DNA of 64,000 bases from assembly GCF_001704635.1 (NCBI RefSeq), contig NZ_MAXF01000178.1, positions 1 through 64,000 on the forward strand, read 5' to 3'. The DNA is from Streptomyces sparsogenes (lineage in GTDB: Bacteria; Actinomycetota; Actinomycetes; Streptomycetales; Streptomycetaceae). The position numbers and the translations under genes were made by a program. The notes below the pieces were generated by a model. The model searched no databases, was not told the origin of the DNA, and saw only the letters and a list, made by a program, of their open reading frames with translations. This document shows, in pieces, positions 40,701-49,678 of this stretch (position 1 is its first letter; the number at the start of each line of letters is the position of its first letter).

Positions 40701-41072
40701 TCAGTCCCTGATCTCGGGGCGGTCGATGACGCGCAGCCAGGTCCCGTCGGGCTGCCGGCGCACGACCTGGACCCGCCCGCCGGTGTTGTCGGCGGGGCGC
40801 GTGGAGGTGACGGCGAGGTCGCCGTTGCGGACGGTCGGCAGGGCCGGCTCCACCTCGAAGCGGGGCACCTGCGCGAGCATCCGCTCGAACACGGCGCGGA
40901 TCGCCTCGCGGCCGACCGTCCGGGCCCCCGGAGGAAAGGCGAGCACGGCCTCGGGCTCGTACAGCTCGGCGAGGCCCTCGGCGTCCCCGGCGTTGGCCCG
41001 CTCCACGAACAGGCGGGCCAGGTCCTCGGGCTCGATGGCGCCCCGGCGGGTGGTGGTGGTCTGGGCGGCCAT
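40701..41072 (-). CDS. SnoaL-like / NTF2-fold protein
   Basis: The protein has 123 residues in the NTF2-like cone fold. DLARLFVERANAGDAEGLAE, LYEPEAVLAFPPGARTVGRE and AIRAVFERMLAQVPRFEVEP match the nuclear-transport-factor/SnoaL-like family, often DUF4440. Such proteins can be small isomerases, cyclases or hydrolases, or binding partners. First gene of the operon with the FAD monooxygenase and hydrolase, it is divergent from the LysR regulator. The 184-bp promoter gap contains three 12-bp tandem copies of GTTCTCGCTGGC (41101-41136). Catalytic residues are not identifiable with confidence. Confidence 0.75.
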   Translation of the reverse strand: MAAQTTTTRRGAIEPEDLARLFVERANAGDAEGLAELYEPEAVLAFPPGARTVGREAIRAVFERMLAQVPRFEVEPALPTVRNGDLAVTSTRPADNTGGRVQVVRRQPDGTWLRVIDRPEIRD

Positions 41073-41100
41073 GGCTGCTCCTCAGCTCTGGGGTGCTGGT

Positions 41101-41136
41101 GTTCTCGCTGGCGTTCTCGCTGGCGTTCTTGCTGGT
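41101..41136. repeat. Three tandem 12-bp repeats in the LysR/SnoaL promoter gap
   Basis: Two identical copies of GTTCTCGCTGGC and one with two changes (GTTCTTGCTGGT). They lie between the SnoaL-like start and the more A/T-rich LysR promoter region. The 12-bp period is close to one helical turn, so binding-site function is possible, but slippage is the simpler explanation. Confidence 0.6.
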
Positions 41137-41256
41137 GTCCGGGGGTGTCCCGCTCCCTGACACCTCCACTCTGGAGCAGCCCGGATCAGAAGTCCAAGAG
41201 CTGGTTCTGCTGCACACCAGAAGCATTCGTTATGACGTGCCGATAGAGTTTCCGCC

Positions 41257-42135
41257 ATGGAACTTCGGCAGCTCGAATACTTCGTGGCCGTGGTGGAAGA
41301 GGCCAACTTCACCCGGGCCGCGGAGCGGCTCCATGTGGCCCAGCCCGGCGTCAGCGCGCAGATCCGCCGCCTGGAACGCGAGCTCGGGCAGGAGCTGCTC
41401 GACCGCTCGGGGCGTTCGGTGCGGACCACCGAGGTGGGCGCGGCGGTCCTCCCCTACGCCCGGGCGGCGCTCGCCGCGGTCTCCGGGGTGCGGCTCACCG
41501 TCGAGGAACTGACCGGGCTGGTCCGCGGGCATGTCGCCATCGGCACGGTGACCTCCCACAACGTCGATCTGCCCACGCTGCTGGCGGACTTCCACGAGGA
41601 CCACCCGGCGGTGGAGATCACCCTCACCGAGGACAGCTCCGACCGGCTCGTCGAGGGGCTGCGCGGCGGCCGGCTGGACGCGGCCGTCATCGCCTTCGGC
41701 ACCACGCCCCCACCCGGTCTCGCCCTCCACATCGTCACCGAGGAGCCGGTGGTCGCGGCCGTCGGCCCCGACCACGAACTGGCGAAGCGGTCGACGATCC
41801 CCCTCGACGCCCTGCGCGACCAGGTGCTGATCAGCCTCCCGCGGGGCACCGGCATCCGCTCCCTGCTCAACGAGGCCTGCGCCGCCGCCGGCTTCACCCC
41901 GCACATCGCCTTCGAGGCCGGCACCCCCACGGTGCTCGCCCAGCTCGCGGCGCGCGGGCTGGGCATCGCGATCGTGCCCGAGGGCATCGCGAAGAGACGC
42001 GACGACCTGCGCGCGCTCACCATCACCCGCCCCGCGCTGCGCGGCGCCCTCGCGCTCGCCTGGCGCGCCGAAGGCCCCGTCAGCCCCGCCGCCCGCGCCC
42101 TCATCGGACGCGCGCGACGGCTGCTCGGGGCCTGA
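41257..42135 (+). CDS. LysR-family transcriptional regulator
   Basis: The protein has 292 residues. The N-terminal winged HTH (MELRQLEYFVAVVEEANFTR then AAERLHVAQPGVSAQIRRLE) is typical. The C-terminal effector domain spans about 90-290 (VAIGTVTSHNVDLPTLLADF). It is divergent from the SnoaL-monooxygenase-hydrolase operon, the usual arrangement for LysR proteins that activate the adjacent operon in response to a pathway compound and repress themselves. The gap includes a relatively A/T-rich section around 41215-41250 suitable for binding. The effector is unknown. Confidence 0.92.
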   Translation: MELRQLEYFVAVVEEANFTRAAERLHVAQPGVSAQIRRLERELGQELLDRSGRSVRTTEVGAAVLPYARAALAAVSGVRLTVEELTGLVRGHVAIGTVTSHNVDLPTLLADFHEDHPAVEITLTEDSSDRLVEGLRGGRLDAAVIAFGTTPPPGLALHIVTEEPVVAAVGPDHELAKRSTIPLDALRDQVLISLPRGTGIRSLLNEACAAAGFTPHIAFEAGTPTVLAQLAARGLGIAIVPEGIAKRRDDLRALTITRPALRGALALAWRAEGPVSPAARALIGRARRLLGA

Positions 42136-42165
42136 GGCCTCACAGAAGGGCGGACGGGCGGACGG

Positions 42166-43071
42166 CTACGCCCCGAGCTCCAGGACGGCCTGCACCGGAA
42201 GGTGATCGCTGGGGAACTGGCCGTCACGGGAGTAGGTGTTGATGGCGGCGTAGTGGGTGCGCACGCTCGGCGAGGTGAGAATCCAGTCGATCCGGTCGCC
42301 GTCCGGGACCAGCGGACGGTAGCCGTGGAAGGTCGCGTACTGCGCGCCGCGCCGCTCGGCGGCGTCCCAGGCGTCGACGAGGGAGCCACCGCCGAGCATC
42401 GCGTCGTAGACCGGGTTGCCGTGGGCGGCGACGTTGAAGTCGCCGGTGACGATGCGGGGCAGGGCCGCGTCCAGGCCGCCGAGCCGCTCGGTGATCAGCG
42501 CGGCGGCGCGCTCACGGGCGGGCTGGCTGCGGTGGTCGAGGTGGGTGTTGAGGGCGTAGAACTGCCCGCCGGTGCGCCGGTCGTGGAAGCGGACCCAGGT
42601 GACCATACGGACCACGGCCCCGCCCCAGGTGTTGGAACCGATCACATACGGGGTGTCGGACAGCCAGAAGTGGTCGTATTCCAGCGGTTCCAGCCGACCG
42701 GTGTCATAGAAGACGGCCATGAACTCATCGCGGCTGCCGCCCGCCCGCCCCGTGCCCAGCCAGTCGTAGCGCGGCCCGAGATCGTGTGCGATGTCCCTGA
42801 GCTGGCCGTACAGCCCCTCCTGGGTGCCCAGCAGATGGGGTGCCTCGTGGCGCAGCAGCTCCCGCATCACCGGGCGGCGCGCCGCCCAGGAGTTGGGCTC
42901 GGTGTCGGAGGCGAAGCGGAGGTTGAAGGTCATGACGCGCAGCCGCGTGTCATGCCGCGGGCCGGAGGCGGCCGCGGCGGCCTCCTGGGACGTGGCGGCG
43001 AGCGGCAGGACGAGGGCCGCGGCGGCCGCGGCGCGCATACCGTGGCGACGGCTGAACACAGGTGCGGGCAT
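42166..43071 (-). CDS. Secreted endonuclease/exonuclease/phosphatase family protein
   Basis: The protein has 301 residues. A signal peptide (MPAPVFSRRHGMRAAAAAAL then VLPLAATSQEAAAA) is followed by an EEP domain. RVMTFNLRFASD gives the metal-binding Asn, LLGTQEGLYGQLRDI the Glu, FYALNTHLDHRSQPARERAA and IVTGDFNVAAHGNPVYDAML the catalytic Asp/Asn, and FPSDHLPVQAVL the final Asp-His pair. All catalytic groups are present. Members cleave phosphodiesters in nucleic acids, phospholipids or inositol phosphates, and this subgroup is unassigned. It is convergent with the LysR gene with a 30-bp gap. ATG 43071 has GGAGGA close upstream. Confidence 0.85.
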   Translation of the reverse strand: MPAPVFSRRHGMRAAAAAALVLPLAATSQEAAAAASGPRHDTRLRVMTFNLRFASDTEPNSWAARRPVMRELLRHEAPHLLGTQEGLYGQLRDIAHDLGPRYDWLGTGRAGGSRDEFMAVFYDTGRLEPLEYDHFWLSDTPYVIGSNTWGGAVVRMVTWVRFHDRRTGGQFYALNTHLDHRSQPARERAAALITERLGGLDAALPRIVTGDFNVAAHGNPVYDAMLGGGSLVDAWDAAERRGAQYATFHGYRPLVPDGDRIDWILTSPSVRTHYAAINTYSRDGQFPSDHLPVQAVLELGA

Positions 43072-43327
43072 GGCTCCTCCGTGAGGTCCGGCGAGGCCCC
43101 CGAGTCTGGTGCCTCGCGGTGTGGGCGAAGTGACCTGCGGTGACCGTGCTTCGAAACGTAGGACTACCCGTGGATGGCCGCCGATCCACCGCCCCAGGGG
43201 CCGCTGTTGCCGCTTGGCACACTATTTCCAAACGGCACAACGGCAGCGGGGCCGCATGAGAAGGGCCGCACCGGGCAGACGCCCCCGGGTCCGATGACGA
43301 TCCGCTCGAGGGTGCCCGGGAGACACA

Positions 43328-44521
43328 GTGCAGCAGGACAGTCCCGCGCGTGTGCCGACGCCGCCGACCGACGCTCCGCTCCGGGGCGGGGGGTCGGGCG
43401 GCCGGACGCGCGATCCGTACTTCGACAACGCGAAGTACCTCACCATCGTGCTGGTGGCCTGCGGTCACGCCTGGGAGCCGCTCACCTACGGCAGCCGGGC
43501 CGTCACCGCGGTCTATCTCACGGTCTACGCCTTCCACATGCCGGCCTTCGCGCTGATCTCGGGCTATTTCTCGCGCGGTTTCGACCCGGGGCCCAAACGG
43601 CTGCGGCGGCTGTTGACCGGGGTCGCCGCGCCGTACGTCGTCTTCGAGGTCGCGTACACCCTGTTCTACCGGTGGGCGCAGGACGACCCGGGCTATCCGA
43701 TCAGCCTGCTCGACCCCTGGTATGTGATGTGGTTCCTGGTGGCGCTGTTCATCTGGCGGCTCACCACCCCGCTGTGGCTGGCCCTGCGCCATCCGGTGCC
43801 GGTCTCGCTGGTCCTGGCCGTCCTCGCCTCGGTCTCCCCGGAGATGGGCGGCGATCTCGCCCTCCAGCGGGTGCTGGCGTTTCTGCCCTTCTTCGTCCTG
43901 GGGCTGTCGCTGCGGCCGGAGCACTTCGCACGGCTGCGCACCCGGCGCGCCCGGCTGGCCGCGCTGCCGGTCGGCGCGGGGGCGCTGATCGCGGCGTACG
44001 CGGTGGCCCCCCGGCTCGACGCGGGGTGGTTCTACCACCGCGGGAGCGTGGCGGGGCTGGGGGTGCCGGCCTGGGCGGGGGTGTTCACCACGCCCGCGCT
44101 CTTCCTGCTGGCGCTGGTGCTGACGGCCGCGTTCCTGGCCTGGGTGCCCCGGCGGCGGCTGTGGATCACCGCGCTCGGCACCGGGACGATGTACGGCTAT
44201 CTGCTGCACGGCTTCGTGATCAAGTCGTCCCGGTTCTGGGGGTGGTACGACCACCCCTGGCTGCACACCCCCCTCGGCGAGCTGACGGTCACCGCCGCCG
44301 CCATCGCGATGATCACCGTGTTGTGCACCGCCCCCGTACGGCGCCTCTTCCGTCCCCTGGTCGAGCCCCGGATGGCCTGGGCCTTCCGGCGCGAGGCCGG
44401 ACGACCGGACCGGAACGCCCCCGCGAGCAACGAGAACACCGCGAGCACAGAGAGCACCGCGAGCACCCGGAAAGCCACGAATACGGTGGAGCGCGCCAAA
44501 GCAGGGCAGAACACTCACTAA
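43328..44521 (+). CDS. Membrane acyltransferase, family 3
   Basis: The protein has 397 residues with about ten hydrophobic helices. DPYFDNAKYLTIVLVACGHA is the typical first helix with the conserved His of acyltransferase-3 proteins, and VYAFHMPAFALISGYFSRGF the second conserved block (F-H-M-P-x-F). Members transfer acetyl or other acyl groups to carbohydrates or lipids across the membrane. GTG 43328 follows GGGAGA. The last 35 residues are a hydrophilic tail with repeats of N-T-A-S-T-E-S (NENTASTESTAST). The 256-bp upstream gap has an A/T-richer segment (43217-43240) likely holding the promoter. The acceptor is unknown, and no glycan genes are adjacent. Confidence 0.85.
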   Translation: MQQDSPARVPTPPTDAPLRGGGSGGRTRDPYFDNAKYLTIVLVACGHAWEPLTYGSRAVTAVYLTVYAFHMPAFALISGYFSRGFDPGPKRLRRLLTGVAAPYVVFEVAYTLFYRWAQDDPGYPISLLDPWYVMWFLVALFIWRLTTPLWLALRHPVPVSLVLAVLASVSPEMGGDLALQRVLAFLPFFVLGLSLRPEHFARLRTRRARLAALPVGAGALIAAYAVAPRLDAGWFYHRGSVAGLGVPAWAGVFTTPALFLLALVLTAAFLAWVPRRRLWITALGTGTMYGYLLHGFVIKSSRFWGWYDHPWLHTPLGELTVTAAAIAMITVLCTAPVRRLFRPLVEPRMAWAFRREAGRPDRNAPASNENTASTESTASTRKATNTVERAKAGQNTH

Positions 44522-44566
44522 AGTGGGTGATACCGGCACGGAGCGGGCACTGAGGAGGTGCCGTCG

Positions 44567-45958
44567 ATGTCCGAGGCGACGACCACCGACCTCTACGAGG
44601 TCACCATGGCGATGTCCTATCTGCGCGAGGGGATGACCGGACCGGCCACCTTCAGCCTCTTCGTCCGGGACCTGCCGCCCGACCGCGGCTTCCTGGTGGC
44701 CGCGGGCCTGGAGTCCGGCCTGGACTTCCTGGCCGGCTACCGCGTCGGCCCCGAGGACGTGGCGGACTTCGCCGCGGTGCTGCACCGGCCGGCCGAGGAT
44801 CTGCGGCCGCTGCTCGGGCTCGCCTTCGACGGCGAGGTGCGGGCGGTGCCGGAGGGCCGGGTGGTGCACGCCGGGGAACCCCTGCTGGAGGTCACCGCAC
44901 CGCTGCCGGTCGCCCAGCTGGTCGAGACGTACCTGCTCAACCGGCTCAGCCACCAGACCGCGATCGCCTCCAAGGCCGTCCGGTGCGTCCTCGCGGCGGC
45001 GGGACACCCCGTCGTGGACTTCTCGCTGCGCCGCACCCACGGGCCCGAGGCCGGCTTCCACGCCGCGCGGCTCGGCGGGGTCGTGGGGTTCGCCGGAACG
45101 AGCAATGTGGCGGCCGCCCGTGCCGAGGGGCTGCCGGCGGTGGGCACGATGGCCCACTCGTTCGTGGAGGCCTTCGACTCGGAGGAGGCGGCCTTCCGGG
45201 CCTTCGCCCGCGCCCACCCCGGACCGGTGACGCTGCTGGTGGACACGTACGACACCGAGTCGGGGGTGCGCGCGGCGGCGCGCGTGCTGCGCGACCTGGA
45301 CGGGGGCGCCCGGGGCCCCGGCTCGGCGGTCCGGCTCGACAGCGGGGACCTCGCCCTCCTGGCCGGGCGGGCGCGCGACATCCTCGACGCCGCCGGACTG
45401 GCGGATGTGGGGATCGTGGCCAGCGGCGGGCTCGACGAGTACGCGGTGGACGACCTGGTCCGCTCCGGGGCGCCCATCGACGTCTACGCGGTCGGCACCC
45501 GCGTCGGGGTCTCCGCCGACGCCCCGTACCTGGACTCGGCCTACAAGATGGTCGCGTACGACGGGCGGCCGGTGATGAAGCTCTCCCCCGCGAAGGTCAC
45601 CGCCCCCGGCCCCAAGCAGGTCTTCCGCCGCGCCGGGCGGCCGGACGTGATCGGCGTGGCGGACGAGGACCCCGCCCGGTACGGCCGGCCGGTGCTGGAG
45701 ACGGTGATGCGGGACGGCCGGCGCACCCGCGGGCGCGCCACCTTGGCGGAGTGCCGGCAGCGGCTCCGCGCCGACCTGGCGGACCTCTCGCACCCGGCCC
45801 GCCGGATCCGCGCCCCCGCCGCCCAGCGCCCCCTCGTCTCCGAGCGCCTGGCCGCGTTGGAGGAGGAGGTGCGCGGCCGTATCGGCCGCGAGCTGGACGC
45901 CGTCGCCGCGTGGGCCGGGCCGCCCCGCCCCGAAACACACCCGACCACCATCAGGTGA
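44567..45958 (+). CDS. pncB: Nicotinate phosphoribosyltransferase
   Basis: The protein has 463 residues. TTDLYEVTMAMSYLREGMTG is the N-terminal signature. HPVVDFSLRRTHGPEAGFHA, GVVGFAGTSNVAAARAEGLP and VGTMAHSFVEAFDSEEAAFR form the nicotinate and PRPP site, with the catalytic His in this region. VRLDSGDLALLAGRARDILD and DVYAVGTRVGVSADAPYLDS bind phosphate. It makes nicotinate mononucleotide from nicotinate and PRPP with ATP in NAD salvage. ATG 44567 has GAGGAGGT at ideal spacing, and the GTG inside that site (44558) is rejected. A DUF1876 gene follows after 10 bp. Confidence 0.95.
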   Translation: MSEATTTDLYEVTMAMSYLREGMTGPATFSLFVRDLPPDRGFLVAAGLESGLDFLAGYRVGPEDVADFAAVLHRPAEDLRPLLGLAFDGEVRAVPEGRVVHAGEPLLEVTAPLPVAQLVETYLLNRLSHQTAIASKAVRCVLAAAGHPVVDFSLRRTHGPEAGFHAARLGGVVGFAGTSNVAAARAEGLPAVGTMAHSFVEAFDSEEAAFRAFARAHPGPVTLLVDTYDTESGVRAAARVLRDLDGGARGPGSAVRLDSGDLALLAGRARDILDAAGLADVGIVASGGLDEYAVDDLVRSGAPIDVYAVGTRVGVSADAPYLDSAYKMVAYDGRPVMKLSPAKVTAPGPKQVFRRAGRPDVIGVADEDPARYGRPVLETVMRDGRRTRGRATLAECRQRLRADLADLSHPARRIRAPAAQRPLVSERLAALEEEVRGRIGRELDAVAAWAGPPRPETHPTTIR

Positions 45959-45968
45959 GGAGTCGGCC

Positions 45969-46256
45969 ATGCCGCACACCGTGGAATGGAAGGTCCACCT
46001 CTACCTCTACGAGGACGAGGGAACGACGAAGGCGCGCGTGGTGCTCGACACGAGGGACACCTCGTTCACCGGCCGGGGCGTCGCCCGGTGCGCCCCCGAG
46101 GACCGCGACGTCCCCGAGATCGGCGACGAGCTGGCGGCCGGGCGGGCGATGCACGACCTGGGCGAGCAGTTGCTGATCGCCGCGGAACGCGACATCGAGG
46201 GCGAGGTGGCCGCGCGCCGGCCGCGGATCCGGCCGGCGCCCGGATGGGCCCTGTGA
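45969..46256 (+). CDS. DUF1876 domain protein
   Basis: The protein has 95 residues and belongs to the dsRBD-like DUF1876 family of actinobacteria: HTVEWKVHLYLYEDEGTTKA then RVVLDTRDTSFTGRGVARCA, and AMHDLGEQLLIAAERDIE. A single small alpha-beta domain with no catalytic motif is seen. Its function is unknown in all members I know of. It begins 10 bp after the nicotinate phosphoribosyltransferase gene, so the two are co-transcribed. It ends just before the hairpin 46259-46285. Confidence 0.85.
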   Translation: MPHTVEWKVHLYLYEDEGTTKARVVLDTRDTSFTGRGVARCAPEDRDVPEIGDELAAGRAMHDLGEQLLIAAERDIEGEVAARRPRIRPAPGWAL

Positions 46257-46258
46257 CC

Positions 46259-46285
46259 CGGCGCCGGGCCGACGTCCCGGCGCCG
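46259..46285. terminator. Perfect 10-bp hairpin between convergent genes
   Basis: CGGCGCCGGG (46259-46268) pairs exactly with CCCGGCGCCG (46276-46285), with a seven-base loop. It lies between the ends of the DUF1876 gene and the protease gene and can serve both. Confidence 0.7.
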
Positions 46286-46299
46286 CAGCGCCCGCCGGG

Positions 46300-47736
46300 T
46301 CACCCCCACCGCGTCGAGTAGCCGCGGTACCGCCGCCGGCCCGGCCGGATGACCAGGGTGGCGAGGAACCCGAGGAGGCCCGCGCCGACGAGCGCCAGCC
46401 CCGGGCCGAGGCGCTGGGCGTAGCCGACGATCCCGGCGAGCGTCGAGGTGTCGCCCTGGGTGCCCGGAATGATCGGGGCCACCGGCTGGGAGGGAGCCCC
46501 CGGCCGGTCCGGAGCCCCGGGCCGGTCCTGGGCCCCCGGCCGGTCCTGGGCGCCGGCGCCGGAGCCGTCGGTGGGGGCGGTGGGGGCGGTGGGCGCGGCG
46601 CCGGCGGCGTCGCCGTCGCTCGCGGGGGCGTCCGGGATCCTCACGCCGAGGGCCGTGAGTGCTTTGGTCACGGGCTGGAAGAAGGTGACGCCCCCGCTCG
46701 TGCAGTCGCCGGTACCGCCGGAGGTCACCCCGAGCGCCGTGTTCCGGTCGAAGAGCGGGCCCCCGCTGTCTCCGGGCTCGGCGCACACATTGGTCTGGAT
46801 GAGGCCGCTGACGGTGCCCTCCGGGTAGTTCACCGTCGCGTTCAGCGCGGTCACCTCGCCGGAGCGCAGCCCGGAGGTGCTGCCGCTGCGGAAGACCTTC
46901 TGGCCGACGACCGGATCGCCGGCGGCGGTGATCCGCACGACCTGGCCGTCCCCGGCGTTCAGCACGCTGCTCTGGTCCGAGGCGGGGTTCCGGTAGCGCA
47001 CGAGGGAGAAGTCGCTTCCGGGGAAGTCGCTCCTGACCGTCGTGCCGACGCCGGCCGTGCCCTGGCTGTCCGCGAACCAGGCGGTGCCGTTCGGGCCGCA
47101 GTGCCCCGCCGTCAGGATGTAGCCGGACTGGCCGTCGGTGACGTTGAAACCGGCCGAGCAGCGCCCGCCCCGGGTGAAGATCGGCTCGGCGCCGGCGGTC
47201 CGGGTGGTGAACGAGCCGGTGGTGCGCTCCATGCGCACCTCCCCGCCGATGCCGGCGGCGACGCCCTTCATCCGCGTCCACTGGTCGGCGGAGACGGTGC
47301 TGTCGCCGAGCACCACCACCTTGTTGGCCGTGGCGTCCACCGCCCACGCGGTCCCGGCCACCCGGGGGGCCCGCCGCAGCGTCTCGGCCGCCGAGCGCAG
47401 CCGCCGCATGCTGTACCGCACCTGCTTGGCCCGCGCCCCCGCCCGGTCGACCTCGGCGGCCGCGGCCGCGTCGGTCACCGCGACCACCGCCCTTCCGTCG
47501 GCGCCGATCCAGCTGCCCGCCGTACGGGAGGCGCCGAGCCGGTCCACCAGGCTCCTGGCCAGCCGGGCCTCCGGGGGGCCCGGGGTGTCCTGGAGGACCC
47601 GGGCGGGCCGGCCACCGGGCCCCTGGGCGGGCGATCCGTCCGCCGCGGCCTGAGAGACCATCAGTCCGCCGCAGACCACTGCCCCGATGGCCACGAGGCG
47701 TGCGACACGGTGCGCGCTGCGCCGCGGATGTCCCAC
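46300..47736 (-). CDS. Membrane-anchored streptogrisin-like serine protease (S1E)
   Basis: The protein has 478 residues. A signal peptide (VARLVAIGAVVCGGLMVSQA) is followed by a propeptide (about 35-150). A chymotrypsin-fold domain follows with the full triad: TAGHC (His), FPGSDFSLVRY (Asp) and CAEPGDSGGPLF (Ser). Disulfide cysteines surround them (GGRCSAGF, GHC, NVCAE, GDCTSGG). Unlike secreted streptogrisins, the chain continues with a Pro/Gln/Asp repeat linker (DRPGAQDRPGAPDRPGAPSQ) and a C-terminal membrane helix (GLALVGAGLLGFLATLVI) ending in Arg-rich residues, so it stays at the cell surface. AGGAGG is six bases before GTG 47736. It is divergent from the Tat lipoprotein gene. Confidence 0.9.
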   Translation of the reverse strand: MGHPRRSAHRVARLVAIGAVVCGGLMVSQAAADGSPAQGPGGRPARVLQDTPGPPEARLARSLVDRLGASRTAGSWIGADGRAVVAVTDAAAAAEVDRAGARAKQVRYSMRRLRSAAETLRRAPRVAGTAWAVDATANKVVVLGDSTVSADQWTRMKGVAAGIGGEVRMERTTGSFTTRTAGAEPIFTRGGRCSAGFNVTDGQSGYILTAGHCGPNGTAWFADSQGTAGVGTTVRSDFPGSDFSLVRYRNPASDQSSVLNAGDGQVVRITAAGDPVVGQKVFRSGSTSGLRSGEVTALNATVNYPEGTVSGLIQTNVCAEPGDSGGPLFDRNTALGVTSGGTGDCTSGGVTFFQPVTKALTALGVRIPDAPASDGDAAGAAPTAPTAPTDGSGAGAQDRPGAQDRPGAPDRPGAPSQPVAPIIPGTQGDTSTLAGIVGYAQRLGPGLALVGAGLLGFLATLVIRPGRRRYRGYSTRWG

Positions 47737-48020
47737 CACCTGCCTCCTCACGTCGTTCCGGCACGTCGTTTCCCGCACGTCGGTCCAGCACCGCGCCGCC
47801 GCTCGGCCGCCAGGGGCCACACCGGCACGGCCCCCTTCCATACGGACCGCCGCGCCGTTCCGCTCACCGCGGCGCCGGACGGCCCTGAAATGTGCCGTCG
47901 ATCGTGCCGTCGGTCGTTTCGGGTGCCGCGTTTGTGGAAGTCGCAGGGCACGGGGGGACTGATCGGCACACAGGACACGCAGGTGCCCGGCCCCCGTCCG
48001 GGCACCACGGAGGGAGGAAC

Positions 48021-49142
48021 GTGGCTCATCGCACGCCCCGGCACCCGGTACCGGACCCGACACCGCCCGGCGAGGTGGCCGACGACACCGCCGAGGCCAC
48101 CGGCCCCGCCGCGGACACCGCCGGGCGGCTGTCCCCCCGGGGCGCGCCATCGCCCACCCGGCGTGGGCTGCTCGCGGCGACGGCGGCGGCCGGCCTGGGC
48201 GCGCTGGCCGGGTGCGCCGGGCAGGAGGCCGAGTCCGCGTCCGGCCCGTCCCCGTCCCCGTCCTCGTCCTCGTCCTCGTCCAGGAGCGGCGGCGCGGGCG
48301 CCCCCTCCCCCGGCCCGTCCCCGTCGCGGCGGCCGGCCAGGCGGCGTCCCGAACTCCCGCGCGGCGGGCGGCGGCTGTCCCGCTACCGGCTGGTCGGCTA
48401 CTGCGGCCTGCCCGGCGCCGCCGCGCTCGGCCGCCTCGGCACCGGGGACCTCGGCGACCGCATCGCCCAGATCGAGAGGACCGCCCGCGCCTACGCCATC
48501 GACCGGGAGCCGCTGCCTGTCCTCGAACTCCTGGCGACCGTCGCGCAGGGCACGGCGGGCCCGGACGGCGGCTACCGCTCGCGCACCCCCGCGGCGACGA
48601 TCCGCCGCTTCCACCGGGCGGCCCGGCGCCAACGCGCCCTGTTGCTGCTGAACGTCCAGCCGGGCCGCGCGCCGGTGCTCGACGAGGTGAAGGCCCTGCG
48701 CGAGTGGCTGGTCCACCCCGATGTGGGGCTGGCGCTCGACCCGGAGTGGCAGATGGGCCCGGGTGAGGTGCCCGGCCACCGCTACGGCCACACCACGGGC
48801 GGTGAGCTGACCCGGGTGGCCCGCTATCTGTCCGGCCTCGTCGCCGACCACGACCTGCCGGAGAAGCCGCTGGTGTTCCACCAGGTCGCCGAGTCCGTGG
48901 TGCGGGACCAGTCCGCCCTGCGCCCCCAGCCCGGGGTGGTGATGATCAAGAGCGCCGACGGCATCGGCTCGCCGGGCATGAAGCGGGAGACCTGGCGCCG
49001 CCTCGTCGCGGACCTGCCCGACGGACTGCGCACCGGCTTCAAGCTCTTCTACGACGAGGACACCCAGGGCGGCGGCTCGCTGATGACCCCGGAAGACGTG
49101 CTCGCCCTCCGGCCGCGGCCGGACTACGTCATGTACGAGTGA
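48021..49142 (+). CDS. Tat-exported lipoprotein, unknown function
   Basis: The protein has 373 residues. SPTRRGLLAATAAAGLGALA followed by GC gives a twin-arginine signal and lipobox with the lipidated Cys. A Ser/Pro linker (PSPSPSSSSSSSRSGG) separates it from a globular domain: RYRLVGYCGLPGAAALGRLG, LLLLNVQPGRAPVLDEVKAL, VGLALDPEWQMGPGEVPGHR and SADGIGSPGMKRETWRRLVA. The DPEW and end block (FKLFYDEDTQGGGSLMTPED) suggest a TIM-barrel glycoside-hydrolase-like fold. It matches conserved actinobacterial lipoproteins of no known activity. GTG 48021 has AGGGAGGA upstream. Its stop lies beside the DinB gene. Confidence 0.75.
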   Translation: MAHRTPRHPVPDPTPPGEVADDTAEATGPAADTAGRLSPRGAPSPTRRGLLAATAAAGLGALAGCAGQEAESASGPSPSPSSSSSSSRSGGAGAPSPGPSPSRRPARRRPELPRGGRRLSRYRLVGYCGLPGAAALGRLGTGDLGDRIAQIERTARAYAIDREPLPVLELLATVAQGTAGPDGGYRSRTPAATIRRFHRAARRQRALLLLNVQPGRAPVLDEVKALREWLVHPDVGLALDPEWQMGPGEVPGHRYGHTTGGELTRVARYLSGLVADHDLPEKPLVFHQVAESVVRDQSALRPQPGVVMIKSADGIGSPGMKRETWRRLVADLPDGLRTGFKLFYDEDTQGGGSLMTPEDVLALRPRPDYVMYE

Positions 49143-49171
49143 GTCACGTCGACGTCATTTACGATCGTGAG

Positions 49172-49678
49172 ATGAACAGCGCTGACGTTCTGGCCGACGG
49201 TTTCGGCCGCGTGCGGGAGACGGTCCACGAGGCCGTGAAGGGACTGACGGCCGAACAGCTGGCGACGCGGCTCGACGACAAGGCGAACACCGTCGCCTGG
49301 CTGGTGTGGCATCTGACGCGGGTTCAGGACGACCATGTCTCCGAGGTGGCGAATACCGAGCAGGTCTGGACCGAGCAGGGCTGGTACGACCGGTTCGGGC
49401 TGCCCTTCTCGGCGTCGGCTACGGGCTACGGGCACCGGGCCAAGTACGTGGACGCCGTCCGGGTGCCCGCGAAGCTGCTGCTCGGGTACCACGACGCGGT
49501 CCACGAGCGCACCGCCGACTTCGTCCGGGGCCTGCGGGACTCCGATCTGGACGCCGTCGTGGACGAGACGTGGACCCCGCCGGTGACGCTGGGGGTCCGG
49601 CTGGTCAGCGTCATCTCCGACGATCTGCAGCACGCCGGTCAGGCGGCCTTCATCCGCGGGGTGCTGCGGCGCCGCTAG
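49172..49678 (+). CDS. DinB-superfamily (mycothiol-transferase-like) protein
   Basis: The protein has 168 residues from ATG 49172. SADVLADGFGRVRETVHEAV, NTVAWLVWHLTRVQDDHVSE with the first His, KLLLGYHDAVHERTADFVRG and ISDDLQHAGQAAFIRGVL with the last His fit the four-helix DinB/DUF664 metal-binding bundle. In actinobacteria many of these are mycothiol-dependent S-transferases. TACGAT (49160-49165) lies six bases before the ATG, so the mRNA is probably leaderless. A GTG at 49139 overlapping the lipoprotein stop would add 11 residues. The 3' end overlaps the convergent CDGSH gene by 29 bp. Confidence 0.85.
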   Translation: MNSADVLADGFGRVRETVHEAVKGLTAEQLATRLDDKANTVAWLVWHLTRVQDDHVSEVANTEQVWTEQGWYDRFGLPFSASATGYGHRAKYVDAVRVPAKLLLGYHDAVHERTADFVRGLRDSDLDAVVDETWTPPVTLGVRLVSVISDDLQHAGQAAFIRGVLRRR

